Source: an uncultured Acidobacteriota bacterium | Lineage (GTDB): Bacteria > Acidobacteriota > Terriglobia > Terriglobales > Acidobacteriaceae | Length of the DNA: 51,188 nt | Assembly (NCBI GenBank): GCA_903851035.1 | Contig: CAINND010000091.1 | Coordinates: 1 to 51,188 of the forward strand | Direction: 5' to 3' | Shown: one piece after another, positions 9,474 to 16,576 of the stretch | Numbering within the stretch: the stretch's first letter is position 1 | Layout: every line of letters starts with the position of its first letter | The notes under the pieces: generated by a model | What the model was told of the DNA's origin: nothing | Database searches by the model: none | What the model saw: only the letters and a program-made list of their open reading frames with translations | Made by a program: the position numbers and the translations under genes

Positions 9474-10079
9474 ATGAAGAACATCAGAATCTCCGGTACA
9501 TGCGCATTGACGCTGCTACTGGCTATGTCTGCCCCAGTGTGGGCACAGGAAAAACACGAGCAGGAGCAGAGAGAAATACCTGCCAGGCAGGAAGAAAAGC
9601 AGGCAAAGCCGGAGAAGTCTGCACGGCCGGAAGCAAAGCCTGCTGCAAGAGCGGAGAAGCCGGCAACGCGGGCTGAGAAGCAGGTTGTAAGACAGGACAA
9701 GCCTGCCATGAAGGATGAGAAGCCCGCGAAAGAAACTGAAAAGAATACAAAGCAGACGCAGATGACTCAGCAGGAGATGCAAAGCAAGGACGAAAAAAAG
9801 AACAACATGCGCCCTGGGGGACAAGTACGCGGAAACCGCATACCGGATGATCGCTACAGGGCGAAGTTCGGCGAGCAGCACAGATTCCATGTAAGCCAGA
9901 ACGACTACCGCCAGAATCACCGTTTCAATTACGGCGGATACTCATTCCAGTTCATTGGCTTATGGCCGAGTGACTGGCTCTACACACAGGATGTCTATGT
10001 CGTCGAGATTGACGGTGTCTATTACCTGTGCAATCCGAACTATCCCGGCGTGAATATTGAGATCAGCGTGATCTTGTAG
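9474..10079 (+). CDS. Exported Lys/Glu/Pro-rich hypothetical protein
   Basis: A 201-residue protein with a clear signal peptide (MKNIRISGTCALTLLLAMSA, cleavage near VWAQ). A low-complexity charged stretch of about 80 residues follows (repeats of the type xxPARxEKPA). The C-terminal domain of about 80 residues is rich in Tyr, Phe and Arg (RFNYGGYSFQFIGLWPSDW, ending in VEIDGVYYLCNPNYPG). The composition suggests a periplasmic or surface protein with a disordered linker and a small folded end. ATG 9474 is preceded by CGAGGT about 8 bases upstream. Its transcript ends at a strong terminator at 10120. I do not recognise the family with certainty. Confidence 0.75.
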   Translation: MKNIRISGTCALTLLLAMSAPVWAQEKHEQEQREIPARQEEKQAKPEKSARPEAKPAARAEKPATRAEKQVVRQDKPAMKDEKPAKETEKNTKQTQMTQQEMQSKDEKKNNMRPGGQVRGNRIPDDRYRAKFGEQHRFHVSQNDYRQNHRFNYGGYSFQFIGLWPSDWLYTQDVYVVEIDGVYYLCNPNYPGVNIEISVIL

Positions 10080-10119
10080 ATGTAAAAGAAGACGGATGTG
10101 TATTCTTCTGTGCATGACT

Positions 10120-10157
10120 GGCGTGGGCTCGCAACTGGGGCTCACGCCGTTTTTATT
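10120..10157 (+). terminator. Rho-independent terminator
   Basis: An 11-bp stem (10120-10130 with 10138-10148, two G-T wobble pairs, 7-nt loop) is followed by GTTTTTATT. It lies 40 bp after the stop of the exported protein at 9474-10079. Confidence 0.85.
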
Positions 10158-10302
10158 CCATGCAGATGGGACAGCCAAACCGGTCAAGGCAATCTTCGTG
10201 GCCGGAATTGACATGGAACGTTGTGCAGTTTTGACCAGTAGTGGACATCAGAAAAGTTTATACACATGATGCGTGTGATATCAGGTTGAAAGAGGAGTGT
10301 AT

Positions 10303-10458
10303 ATGCTGGGAACAATACTGATCGTGCTACTGATTCTGGCGCTTATTGGCGCGCTGCCAAATTGGCCACATAGCAGGGAATGGGGCTACTACCCAACTGG
10401 CGGCATCGGCTTGATATTGCTGATTGTCCTGATCCTGGTGCTGCTAGGCCGGATATAA
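10303..10458 (+). CDS. DUF3309-family small membrane protein
   Basis: A 51-residue protein reading MLGTILIVLLILALIGALPN..., with two hydrophobic segments flanking a conserved LPNWPHSREWGYYPTGG centre and ending LVLLGRI. This is the full pattern of DUF3309, a short inner-membrane family of unknown function common in Proteobacteria and Acidobacteria. The ribosome site AGAGGAG (10291-10297) is 5 bases before the ATG. The next gene starts 1 bp after its stop, so the two are co-transcribed. Confidence 0.85.
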   Translation: MLGTILIVLLILALIGALPNWPHSREWGYYPTGGIGLILLIVLILVLLGRI

Positions 10459-10459
10459 G

Positions 10460-11782
10460 ATGCGCAACAGGACGATATCCTGCGGCACCATGCGTAAGCA
10501 CTGGTGCCGCAGTGTGCATTGCGTGGTTACGGTCGCGCTGATCATGTTGCTATGCGGCGCGCAGGCCGCGGCATATTCAGTATTGACACACGAAGAAATT
10601 GTGGACTTGCTGTGGACCAGTGAGATCAGGCAGATGCTGCTGAATCGGTATCCGGATCTCACGGAAGACCAGCTTACTCAGGCTCATGCCTATGCCTATG
10701 GCGGCGCCGTCATTCAGGATCTCGGTTACTATCCATTTGGCAGCCGTGAGTTCAGCAACCTTGTGCATTATGTGCGGAGTGGTGATTTTGTCCGCGAGCT
10801 GCTGATCGAGAGCAGCGACGCGAATGAGTACGCCTTCGCACTTGGGGCACTGTCACACTACGCCGCCGATGTCACAGGGCATCCAGCCGTGAATCAGGCT
10901 GTCGCCATTGAGTATCCGAAGTTGCAGGCAAAGTATGGGAAGTCTGTCCGGTATGCGCAGGACAAAACCGCGCACCTCAAAACCGAGTTCGGCTTCGACA
11001 CCCTGCAGGTATCACGGAATCGCTATGCTTCACAGCAATATCATGACTTCATAGGATTTCAGGTATCAAAGCCCCTGTTGGAAAGAGTATTCCCCGCGGT
11101 GTACGGACTTGAGTTGAAAGACGTGCTCACGCACGAGGATCTTGCGGTTGGCTCCTATCGATATGCGGTCAGTCATCTCATCCCTCATATGACCGAGGTA
11201 GCGCTACAGACCCACAAAAAAGATATGCTTCACGAGACGCCGGACCTGGCGAAACGAAAATTTCTGTATCGCTTGTCGCGTTCCGGCTACGAAAAAGAGT
11301 GGGGCAAGGATTATGTGAAACCAGGTGTTGGAACGCGGGTACTCTCTTCGCTGCTGCGATATGTACCGAAATACGGCCCATTCAAGGGGCTGGACTTCAA
11401 GAGCCCCACACCGCAGACGGAAGACCTTTACATAAAAAGCATCAATGCCACGGTGGATCAGTATCGCAACTATCTAGTACAGGAAAAAACAGGAAAGCTG
11501 CAGCTCCGGAATCTTGATCTTGATACCGGCAATGCGACTGTGGCTGGGGAGTACTCGTTGGCGGATGATACCTACGCGGAACTGCTGGTCAAGTTATCGG
11601 GAAGAGAGATCGCAGAGGCTCCGCTGGAACTGCGCACCAATATTCTGCAATATTATGGCAATCTCAAAACGCCGGCACTCACCAGGAAGACACAACGGAA
11701 ATGGATGTTGTTGCAGGATGCGTTGAAACAATTAAAGTCGACAGAACCGACTATGCAGCCAGTGGCAATCATCACACCATAG
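10460..11782 (+). CDS. Zinc-dependent phospholipase C-like exported protein
   Basis: A 440-residue protein with an N-terminal signal sequence (hydrophobic core about residues 22-38, cleavage near AQAAAYS). The mature protein starts with the YSVLTHEEIVD pattern and later shows DLGYYPFGSREFSNLVHYVRSGDF and ALGALSHYAADVTGHP. Their His/Asp residues match the zinc-dependent phospholipase C fold (zinc-ligand His/Asp on helices). The second half, about 200-440, has no motif I recognise. Periplasmic location is expected. It is coupled to the DUF3309 gene (1 bp gap). Similar fusions in Acidobacteria are usually annotated only as zinc-dependent phospholipase C family; activity on lipid is inference. 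Confidence 0.78.
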   Translation: MRNRTISCGTMRKHWCRSVHCVVTVALIMLLCGAQAAAYSVLTHEEIVDLLWTSEIRQMLLNRYPDLTEDQLTQAHAYAYGGAVIQDLGYYPFGSREFSNLVHYVRSGDFVRELLIESSDANEYAFALGALSHYAADVTGHPAVNQAVAIEYPKLQAKYGKSVRYAQDKTAHLKTEFGFDTLQVSRNRYASQQYHDFIGFQVSKPLLERVFPAVYGLELKDVLTHEDLAVGSYRYAVSHLIPHMTEVALQTHKKDMLHETPDLAKRKFLYRLSRSGYEKEWGKDYVKPGVGTRVLSSLLRYVPKYGPFKGLDFKSPTPQTEDLYIKSINATVDQYRNYLVQEKTGKLQLRNLDLDTGNATVAGEYSLADDTYAELLVKLSGREIAEAPLELRTNILQYYGNLKTPALTRKTQRKWMLLQDALKQLKSTEPTMQPVAIITP

Positions 11783-11822
11783 CTCGGACAAAGAAAACCC
11801 AGTCATTCCTTGCGTAGGACCA

Positions 11823-11972
11823 TCAGTGCGAATGCCCGCATTGAACCTGATCATTCGCTGCGTTCTCACGCAACAGAGAAGCGACTTTTGCCTGTATCTC
11901 AGGGGGCAGACTTCGGTAGGCGCGCTTCAGCTCTGACAGAAGAGATTTGGCGGATTCAACGTCATGGTGCAT
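11823..11972 (-). CDS. Small hypothetical protein, 49 aa
   Basis: Reading the reverse strand from ATG 11972 gives MHHDVESAKSLLSELKRAYR..., a 49-residue amphipathic helical protein ending in QCGHSH. A good ribosome site (AAAGGAGTG) lies just upstream of the start. It is convergent with the phospholipase-like gene and divergent from the gene at 12134. Composition and ribosome site favour a real gene. His and Cys at both ends might bind metal (speculative). Function unknown. Confidence 0.6.
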   Translation of the reverse strand: MHHDVESAKSLLSELKRAYRSLPPEIQAKVASLLRENAANDQVQCGHSH

Positions 11973-12133
11973 GGGGCACTCCTTTCAACATCATTCACAG
12001 ACAGCTCGGATTATCCAGAATCAGCATTGTTGAAGCTGTTCAAGAATGAACAGTTGAAATTGCACGGTTGACATGAGCATTTTTGACCAGCCGTGATATG
12101 CCGGCAGGCGCAAGCTGTATCTGGAGGCAAACA

Positions 12134-12403
12134 ATGTCACAGACACTTGCTGAAAAAGTTGGAGATCACATTGCGGAATCAGTCCGAGAGGCTACCCGCG
12201 CAACCAATGAAGTCACGGATGCAGTCGCTGATGGATTGCACGCGGCCAGGTGCACGGCAAAACAAGGCTATGAAAAGGTAGGAAAATGCGTGGATGAGTC
12301 AGCCCACCGCATTCAGCAAAACCCTTTGTTTGCAGTCGTTGCCAGCATGGCCGCGGGCGTGGCAATCGGAGTGGTGGCAGGTTTGTCGTTACGCCGAAAG
12401 TAG
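12134..12403 (+). CDS. YqjD/ElaB-like membrane-anchored small protein
   Basis: An 89-residue protein with an amphipathic, Ala/Glu-rich N-terminal helix (about 1-65) and one C-terminal membrane segment (about 66-85, LFAVVASMAAGVAIGVVAGL) ending in basic LRRK. This layout (soluble coiled coil, QNPLFAV motif, C-terminal anchor) is that of the DUF883/YqjD group, tail-anchored proteins linked to ribosome association and stress in Escherichia coli. GGAGG at 12123-12127 sets the start at ATG 12134. A hairpin follows at 12426-12457. Confidence 0.7.
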   Translation: MSQTLAEKVGDHIAESVREATRATNEVTDAVADGLHAARCTAKQGYEKVGKCVDESAHRIQQNPLFAVVASMAAGVAIGVVAGLSLRRK

Positions 12404-12425
12404 TTCTCAGTGTGGGCGGAAATGA

Positions 12426-12457
12426 AAGAGCCAGAGTTATTTAATCGTCTGGCTCTT
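12426..12457 (+). terminator. Terminator-like hairpin
   Basis: A perfect 10-bp stem (AAGAGCCAGA with TCTGGCTCTT) has a 12-nt loop and lies 23 bp after the YqjD-like gene. There is only a weak downstream T-run. Confidence 0.6.
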
Positions 12458-12586
12458 GCCGTCAGTTCAGCGGCCATCTCATCCAGCATGCAACAAATAA
12501 AGCCAAAAGTTCATGGGAGTGTCATCCCTCCCAGCGTATACTTGGCTCACCCAGGGGACATTCATTAAGCCTGTTGGAGGCTTCCC

Positions 12587-13393
12587 ATGGCTACAAAACT
12601 GCCAATTTCGGTTCATCCCGCCAAAAAGCCAGACACCCTTTCAAGCAAAAGAAAGACGAAGAAGTCTGCCGACAAGGCAAATAATGCTTTGCGCGATGTT
12701 GACGTTGTGCCATCTGCGCACGCAGTAAAGGCCGATGCGTTTTATGCAGACATCGACGGATTGCACCCGAGTGTTGTTCTCACAAAAATATCCAAGGGAA
12801 AAACCAGCCATGAATACGCGGTCGATGAAAGCATCTATGCCCAGGGCGATCCGGCGGATGCCGTGTACTACATCGAACAAGGCAAAGTGAAGCTGGCGGT
12901 TGTTTCCTCGGCGGGAAAAGAGGCCATTGTCGCCATCCTGCCGGAAGCCAACTTCTTTGGCGAAGGCAGCCTGGCCGGACAGCCGCTCCGGATGGGAACG
13001 GCAAGCGCGGCCGAGCGCAGCAGGATTACCCGTGTATCAAAGCAGGCAATGATTCAGTTGCTGCATGATGAGCGCGAGTTTGCCGAACGCTTTCTTGCAC
13101 ACATGCTTGCCCGCAACATACGCATGGAGGAAGATCTGGTAGACCATCTTTTCAACTCCAGTGAAAAGCGCCTGGCCCGGCTTCTTCTGCTGATGGCCAA
13201 CTTTGGCCAGGAGTCCAAGCCCATTCCACTGATTGCCAAGATGAGCCAGGAGTGCCTTGCTGAAATGATCGGCACTACGCGCTCCAGAGTCAGCTTCTTT
13301 ATGAATCGCTTCCGGAAACTGGGCTTTATCGAGTACAACGAAGGCGGGATGCACGTCCACAGCTCGCTGGTCAGCGTCGTGTTACACGATTAG
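12587..13393 (+). CDS. CRP/FNR-family transcriptional regulator (copy 2)
   Basis: A 268-residue protein built like copy 1: a Lys-rich N-terminal extension (about 75 residues), a cyclic-nucleotide-binding-type roll (AQGDPADAVYYIEQGKVKL, FFGEGSLAGQPLR), a dimerisation helix (NIRMEEDLVDHLFNSSEKRL), and a winged HTH (MSQECLAEMIGTTRSRVSFF). From about residue 165 onward it is almost identical to the protein at 8380-9147, including the last 12 residues (HSSLVSVVLHD end). The N-terminal extensions differ. GGAGG ends 7 bases before ATG 12587. It converges on the third CRP-family gene, with a hairpin between. No FNR-type cysteines are present. The ligand is unknown. Confidence 0.92.
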   Translation: MATKLPISVHPAKKPDTLSSKRKTKKSADKANNALRDVDVVPSAHAVKADAFYADIDGLHPSVVLTKISKGKTSHEYAVDESIYAQGDPADAVYYIEQGKVKLAVVSSAGKEAIVAILPEANFFGEGSLAGQPLRMGTASAAERSRITRVSKQAMIQLLHDEREFAERFLAHMLARNIRMEEDLVDHLFNSSEKRLARLLLLMANFGQESKPIPLIAKMSQECLAEMIGTTRSRVSFFMNRFRKLGFIEYNEGGMHVHSSLVSVVLHD

Positions 13394-13411
13394 TGGCGTG
13401 TTTGCTCTGTG

Positions 13412-13438
13412 TAACGCAGATCGTTCTGCAGAGCGTTA
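13412..13438. terminator. Convergent hairpin between CRP copies 2 and 3
   Basis: TAACGC (13412-13417) pairs with GCGTTA (13433-13438), and an inner GCAGA/TCTGC pairing is also possible. It sits in the 42-bp convergent gap and overlaps the stop of the reverse gene. No long T-tract is present. Confidence 0.4.
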
Positions 13439-14089
13439 TTCATTAAAGAGGAAGGTTTGCAGTGCCTTATGCACATGCAACGAACCGTTGTAATCGATAT
13501 ATCCCTTGGCGCGAAACCTGTTCATGAAGAAACTGACCCTGGAGCGCGTGGTGCCCACCATCTCGGCCAATGTCTCCTGGTCAATTTTTGGAATGCCCAC
13601 TTCCAATGTTGTTTGCCGGCCAAAATCGGACAGGATCAGCAATAGTCTGGCCAGGCGTTGTTCACTGGAATTGCAGACCTGATCCACAAGGTCTTCTTCG
13701 ATTCGTCCAATGCGAAACAGGAGGTGCGAAGTAAACAGCTTTGCAAAGGCCGGCTCGCGCTTCAAAATGCGGACGATGTCCATTCTGCTCACTCGAAAGA
13801 GAGTCGAGTCCCGTATCGCCGTGGCGCTGGAGGATCGGAGTGCCTGGCTCGTGATACAGCTCTCGCCAAAGAAGTCGCCGCAACGCAGAATGGCGATCAC
13901 AGCCTTCTTACCGCTTTCAGAGACGACGGTCAGTTTTGCGTTGCCGCTCTGAATGTAATAAACGGCATCCGCCTTGTCGCCTTGCCGAAAAATCGACTGG
14001 CCGCTCCTGTACTGATGTGTGGTCGAGTGGGCAGCAATACTCTTGTGTGAGCCCAAATAATTAAATGCAACAGAATCTTTGTCGGCCAC
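13436..14089 (-). CDS. CRP/FNR-family transcriptional regulator (copy 3, diverged)
   Basis: A 217-residue regulator with the same domain order as copies 1 and 2 but no long N-terminal extension and lower identity. It has FRQGDKADAVYYIQSGNAKL, CGDFFGESCITSQ, the dimerisation helix and an HTH containing QETLAEMVGTTRSRVSFFMN. The end is HVHKALQTFLFNE instead of the SVVLHD of the other two. GTG 14089 was chosen because CAGGAG lies 6 bases upstream; an upstream TTG (14107) is possible. A TCACA-T-TGTGA palindrome at 14163-14173 lies about 75 bp upstream, a candidate autoregulatory site. It is divergent from the YflT-like gene. Confidence 0.9.
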   Translation of the reverse strand: MADKDSVAFNYLGSHKSIAAHSTTHQYRSGQSIFRQGDKADAVYYIQSGNAKLTVVSESGKKAVIAILRCGDFFGESCITSQALRSSSATAIRDSTLFRVSRMDIVRILKREPAFAKLFTSHLLFRIGRIEEDLVDQVCNSSEQRLARLLLILSDFGRQTTLEVGIPKIDQETLAEMVGTTRSRVSFFMNRFRAKGYIDYNGSLHVHKALQTFLFNE

Positions 14090-14426
14090 GGTCAACTCCT
14101 GGGGCAAAGGTGCATACGTATCAGGCTACGCGGAACCAAACCCGCAGAATGGTCAAATCGGCTCACATTGTGATTTTGATGCGAACCCGATGCGCTGTGT
14201 TCTCTATCACTTGGCGTCAGGAATTCCGCACCGCGTAGCCACTGTATCAGCCTGTGGCAATGGTTGGCGAACTGTGCCGCATTGCTCAGCCTGGAGTTCG
14301 CGCAGGTGCAACACTTCTATTGCGGGCCCAGCATATATTTTGGGGTAAATCCACGCGACTGTAATTGCTGCATATGCGAGCGTCGCACGCGAATTGTTTC
14401 ACCAATCGAAAATAGCGGGGAGAACA
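14090..14426. other. Divergent intergenic region
   Basis: This 337-bp region between the reverse CRP-family gene and the forward YflT-like gene holds no supported gene. It contains the TCACATTGTGA palindrome and the reverse-oriented CCGATTTGACCA string near 14151-14162. Confidence 0.5.
14163..14173. promoter_or_regulatory. Palindrome TCACA-T-TGTGA, candidate CRP-family operator
   Basis: A perfect 11-bp dyad in the divergent region, 74 bp upstream of the reverse CRP-family start and about 255 bp upstream of 14427. The half-sites match CRP half-sites but in inverted orientation, so the actual recognition geometry is uncertain. Confidence 0.35.
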
Positions 14427-14966
14427 ATGAACGACAGAAACTCAGTTGTAGCCATCTACGAGACACATGATGAGGCCGAACAAGCCGTGAAGAGCCTGCA
14501 ACAGGCAGGCATTGACATGAAGAGTATGTCCATCGCCGGCAAGGGCCAGCATACCGATGAGCATGTGATGGGCTACTACAACACCGGTGATCGCATGAAG
14601 ATGTGGGGCAAGGTTGGAGCGTTCTGGGGCGGGCTCTGGGGCCTGCTGTTCGGCTCTGCGCTGTTTGTCATTCCTGGCGTTGGACCAGTGCTTGTGGCCG
14701 GGCCGTTGGTGGCCTGGATCGTAGCCGGGCTGGAGGGCGCCGTGGTCATTGGCGGCATTAGCGCCATTGGCGGCGGGCTGGCCAGTATCGGCATTCCCAG
14801 GGACAGCATTGTTGCCTATGAAGAAGCAGTGAAGACAGACAAGTATCTGCTGCTGGTTCATGGTTCGGCCGAGGCGGTGGCCAAGGCCAAGCATGTAATC
14901 GATGGAACTAAACGCAGCTTCTGCGCCGTGCATGGCGCTGCGTTGCTAGCCAGTGAATGTAAGTAA
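14427..14966 (+). CDS. YflT-like general stress protein with glycine-zipper membrane segment
   Basis: A 179-residue protein. Residues 1-45 (VVAIYETHDEAEQAVKSLQQAGIDMKSMSI) match the start of the YflT/general stress protein 17M type domain. Residues about 62-120 form a Gly/Ala-rich hydrophobic stretch with repeated GxxxG spacing, probably inserted in or wrapped on the membrane. A second soluble part (SIVAYEEAVKTDKYLLLVHGSAE) repeats a ferredoxin-like half. The ribosome site GGGGAG lies 4-5 bases before ATG 14427. It is probably co-transcribed with the small gene at 14984 (17 bp gap). Its role in stress is inferred from family names, not shown here. Confidence 0.75.
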   Translation: MNDRNSVVAIYETHDEAEQAVKSLQQAGIDMKSMSIAGKGQHTDEHVMGYYNTGDRMKMWGKVGAFWGGLWGLLFGSALFVIPGVGPVLVAGPLVAWIVAGLEGAVVIGGISAIGGGLASIGIPRDSIVAYEEAVKTDKYLLLVHGSAEAVAKAKHVIDGTKRSFCAVHGAALLASECK

Positions 14967-14983
14967 GAATTGAGGCCAAGATC

Positions 14984-15190
14984 ATGCCGCAGAGTCCACA
15001 CACGCGAATCGCAGAATTGCACAACCTGGCAGCACATGCACATGCGGCTGCCAGCGCCGCCCATGGCAAGGGTGACCACATGTCAGCGCATGAACTAAGC
15101 AGGAAGGCATTAGAGCATTCCATGAATGCTTTTGGGCTATCAGAAAAGCTGGCTTCTGAAACGGTCAAAGCCCCAAAAACACGCACATAG
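14984..15190 (+). CDS. Small His/Ala-rich hypothetical protein
   Basis: A 68-residue helical protein rich in His and Ala (ELHNLAAHAHAAASAAHGKG). A TGAGG ribosome-like site precedes ATG 14984. The gap to the YflT-like gene is 17 bp, indicating one operon. A similar layout (short His/Ala helix) appears in stress-associated loci of other Gram-negatives, but I do not assign a family. It is followed by an imperfect hairpin and T-rich run near 15229-15266. Confidence 0.6.
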   Translation: MPQSPHTRIAELHNLAAHAHAAASAAHGKGDHMSAHELSRKALEHSMNAFGLSEKLASETVKAPKTRT

Positions 15191-15228
15191 GTCCTCGTCC
15201 GCAGTTTGTAATATCAGCAGCAAATGAC

Positions 15229-15266
15229 AGAAAGGCGCCGACTTCACAGCCGGCTTCTTTTCTTAT
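15229..15266 (+). terminator. Probable terminator
   Basis: An imperfect GC-rich hairpin (GGCGCCG region with GCCGGC) is followed by TTCTTTTCTTATT. It lies about 40 bp after the stop at 15190. Confidence 0.5.
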
Positions 15267-15471
15267 TATTTAGCTTCCGCATCCGGCGCGTATTGCTTGT
15301 GATAGGTTCGTCGATCAACATTGCAACATCTGCAAGATGAATGCCCCATAGGTGTGCATTCTAGCTCAGACGCCGCCGATGCCTGACGCTATGCTTCGAA
15401 GTACCTCAACGCGCCGCTCATGCGATGGACGCATAGATGCCGTGCAGGGGTAGAAAACTAGAGGCCTCACC

Positions 15472-16161
15472 TTGAAGAAGATCATTTTGTTTGTGGCGTT
15501 GATGAGCCTGACCAGTCTTGGTTGGGCGGAGTCGCACCGTGAAAAGTCCGCCGAGCGTCTGGACAATGCAGCGCGAGTTCTACACGAAATCATGAACACG
15601 CCGGATCGCGGAATTCCTGAAGAAGTCCTGCAGCATGCCAAGTGCGTGGCAGTTGTGCCGCACATGCTCAAGGGCGGCTTCGTGTTTGGCGCGGAGAACG
15701 GCCGTGGCGTGGCGACGTGCCGCACCAGCAAAGGCTGGAGCGCTCCTGCTTTCTTTGCCATCACCGGCGGTAGCTGGGGATTGCAGATCGGCATCGAAGG
15801 CATCGACCTGGTCATGATCATCCAGGACGAGCGCGGCATGCAGCGCTTGCTGCAGAGCAAGTTTGAGCTGGGCGCCGATGCTTCGGCCGCAGCGGGTCCC
15901 GTGGGACGCCATGCGTCCGCCGATACTGACTGGATGCTGAATACGGAGATTCTTACCTATTCGCGTGCCAAGGGCGCGTTTGCCGGCCTTACCCTGAACG
16001 GCGCGTCGATTCGCCGTGATGAAGAATCCATGGATGCCATCTACGGAAGAGATGTTTCGACCCGCGCAGTACTGCACGGCGAAGTGGCTCCCACGCCCGC
16101 CTCGGAGCGCTTCCTAAACGAAGTAAGGAATGCAAAACGTCAGGCCATTGCAAACAATTAA
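15472..16161 (+). CDS. SYLF (Ysc84-like) lipid-binding domain protein
   Basis: A 229-residue exported protein. It has a signal peptide at about 1-19 (KKIILFVALMSLTSLGWA) and then a SYLF-type domain over most of the length. That domain shows AKCVAVVPHMLKGGFVFGAENGRGVATCR, GGSWGLQIGIEG and SRAKGAFAGLTLNGASIRRD, the conserved core of the Ysc84 actin/lipid-binding family. In bacteria these are periplasmic proteins of poorly known role. The start is TTG 15472, supported by GAGG 7 bases upstream. A strong hairpin at 16177-16218 ends the unit. Confidence 0.85.
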   Translation: MKKIILFVALMSLTSLGWAESHREKSAERLDNAARVLHEIMNTPDRGIPEEVLQHAKCVAVVPHMLKGGFVFGAENGRGVATCRTSKGWSAPAFFAITGGSWGLQIGIEGIDLVMIIQDERGMQRLLQSKFELGADASAAAGPVGRHASADTDWMLNTEILTYSRAKGAFAGLTLNGASIRRDEESMDAIYGRDVSTRAVLHGEVAPTPASERFLNEVRNAKRQAIANN

Positions 16162-16176
16162 CAAGTCACGGTAACT

Positions 16177-16218
16177 GTTGTGTGCCCGGGAGTGGAAACG
16201 CGATCCCGGGCGCACAAC
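16177..16218 (+). terminator. Strong hairpin after the SYLF gene
   Basis: A 15-bp stem (16177-16191 with 16204-16218, one G-T wobble) with a 12-nt loop lies 16 bp after the SYLF stop. It is followed by A-rich rather than T-rich sequence, so it may be a terminator or an mRNA 3'-end stabiliser. Confidence 0.6.
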
Positions 16219-16237
16219 AAACATGCGAGGACATGAA

Positions 16238-16378
16238 ATGCTCTGGACTATCTTTGTTGTCATCCTGATTCTCTGGTTACTCGGGTTCAGTCTCCACGTT
16301 GCGGGTGGCCTGATCCATCTGCTGCTGGTGGTGGCGCTGATCGTCCTGATCATCAACCTGTCAACGCGGCGCAACTGA
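16238..16378 (+). CDS. lmo0937-family small membrane protein
   Basis: A 46-residue protein: MLWTIFVVILILWLLGF..., two hydrophobic segments joined by a short HVAGGLIHLLL link and ending LSTRRN. This matches the lmo0937-type small membrane family, function unknown. GAGG at 16227-16230 is 7 bases before ATG 16238. Confidence 0.8.
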   Translation: MLWTIFVVILILWLLGFSLHVAGGLIHLLLVVALIVLIINLSTRRN

Positions 16379-16576
16379 GGGGATATTTCTCTCGGTGGTC
16401 AACATTACACAGCATCATCCTGGCAGACGAGCCACACTGGCAGGCGATCACACTCTCCACGGTGGAGAAGCAGCCGGGCTATCCGGAGGCAGAACTCTTC
16501 TGTACCGATACGCTAGAGTTCCCAAAACCTACCCACCGCCGTGCGGACATCTCGGAGAATCAATGGAGAGAACCAA

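Noticed and set aside
11810-12049. A forward 79-aa open frame
   Set aside because: It overlaps the better-supported reverse small gene (11823-11972) and has no ribosome site or recognisable sequence.
12036-12053. CTGTTC-AAGAAT-GAACAG palindrome considered as a LexA box
   Set aside because: The spacing is CTGT-N10-ACAG rather than the N8 of LexA; it may be a dyad operator but there is nothing to tie it to DNA damage.
16395-16576. Leader of the LPKTA gene considered as a riboswitch
   Set aside because: No c-di-GMP, cobalamin or other consensus core was recognised; only a small TCTCCAC/GTGGAGA hairpin is visible.
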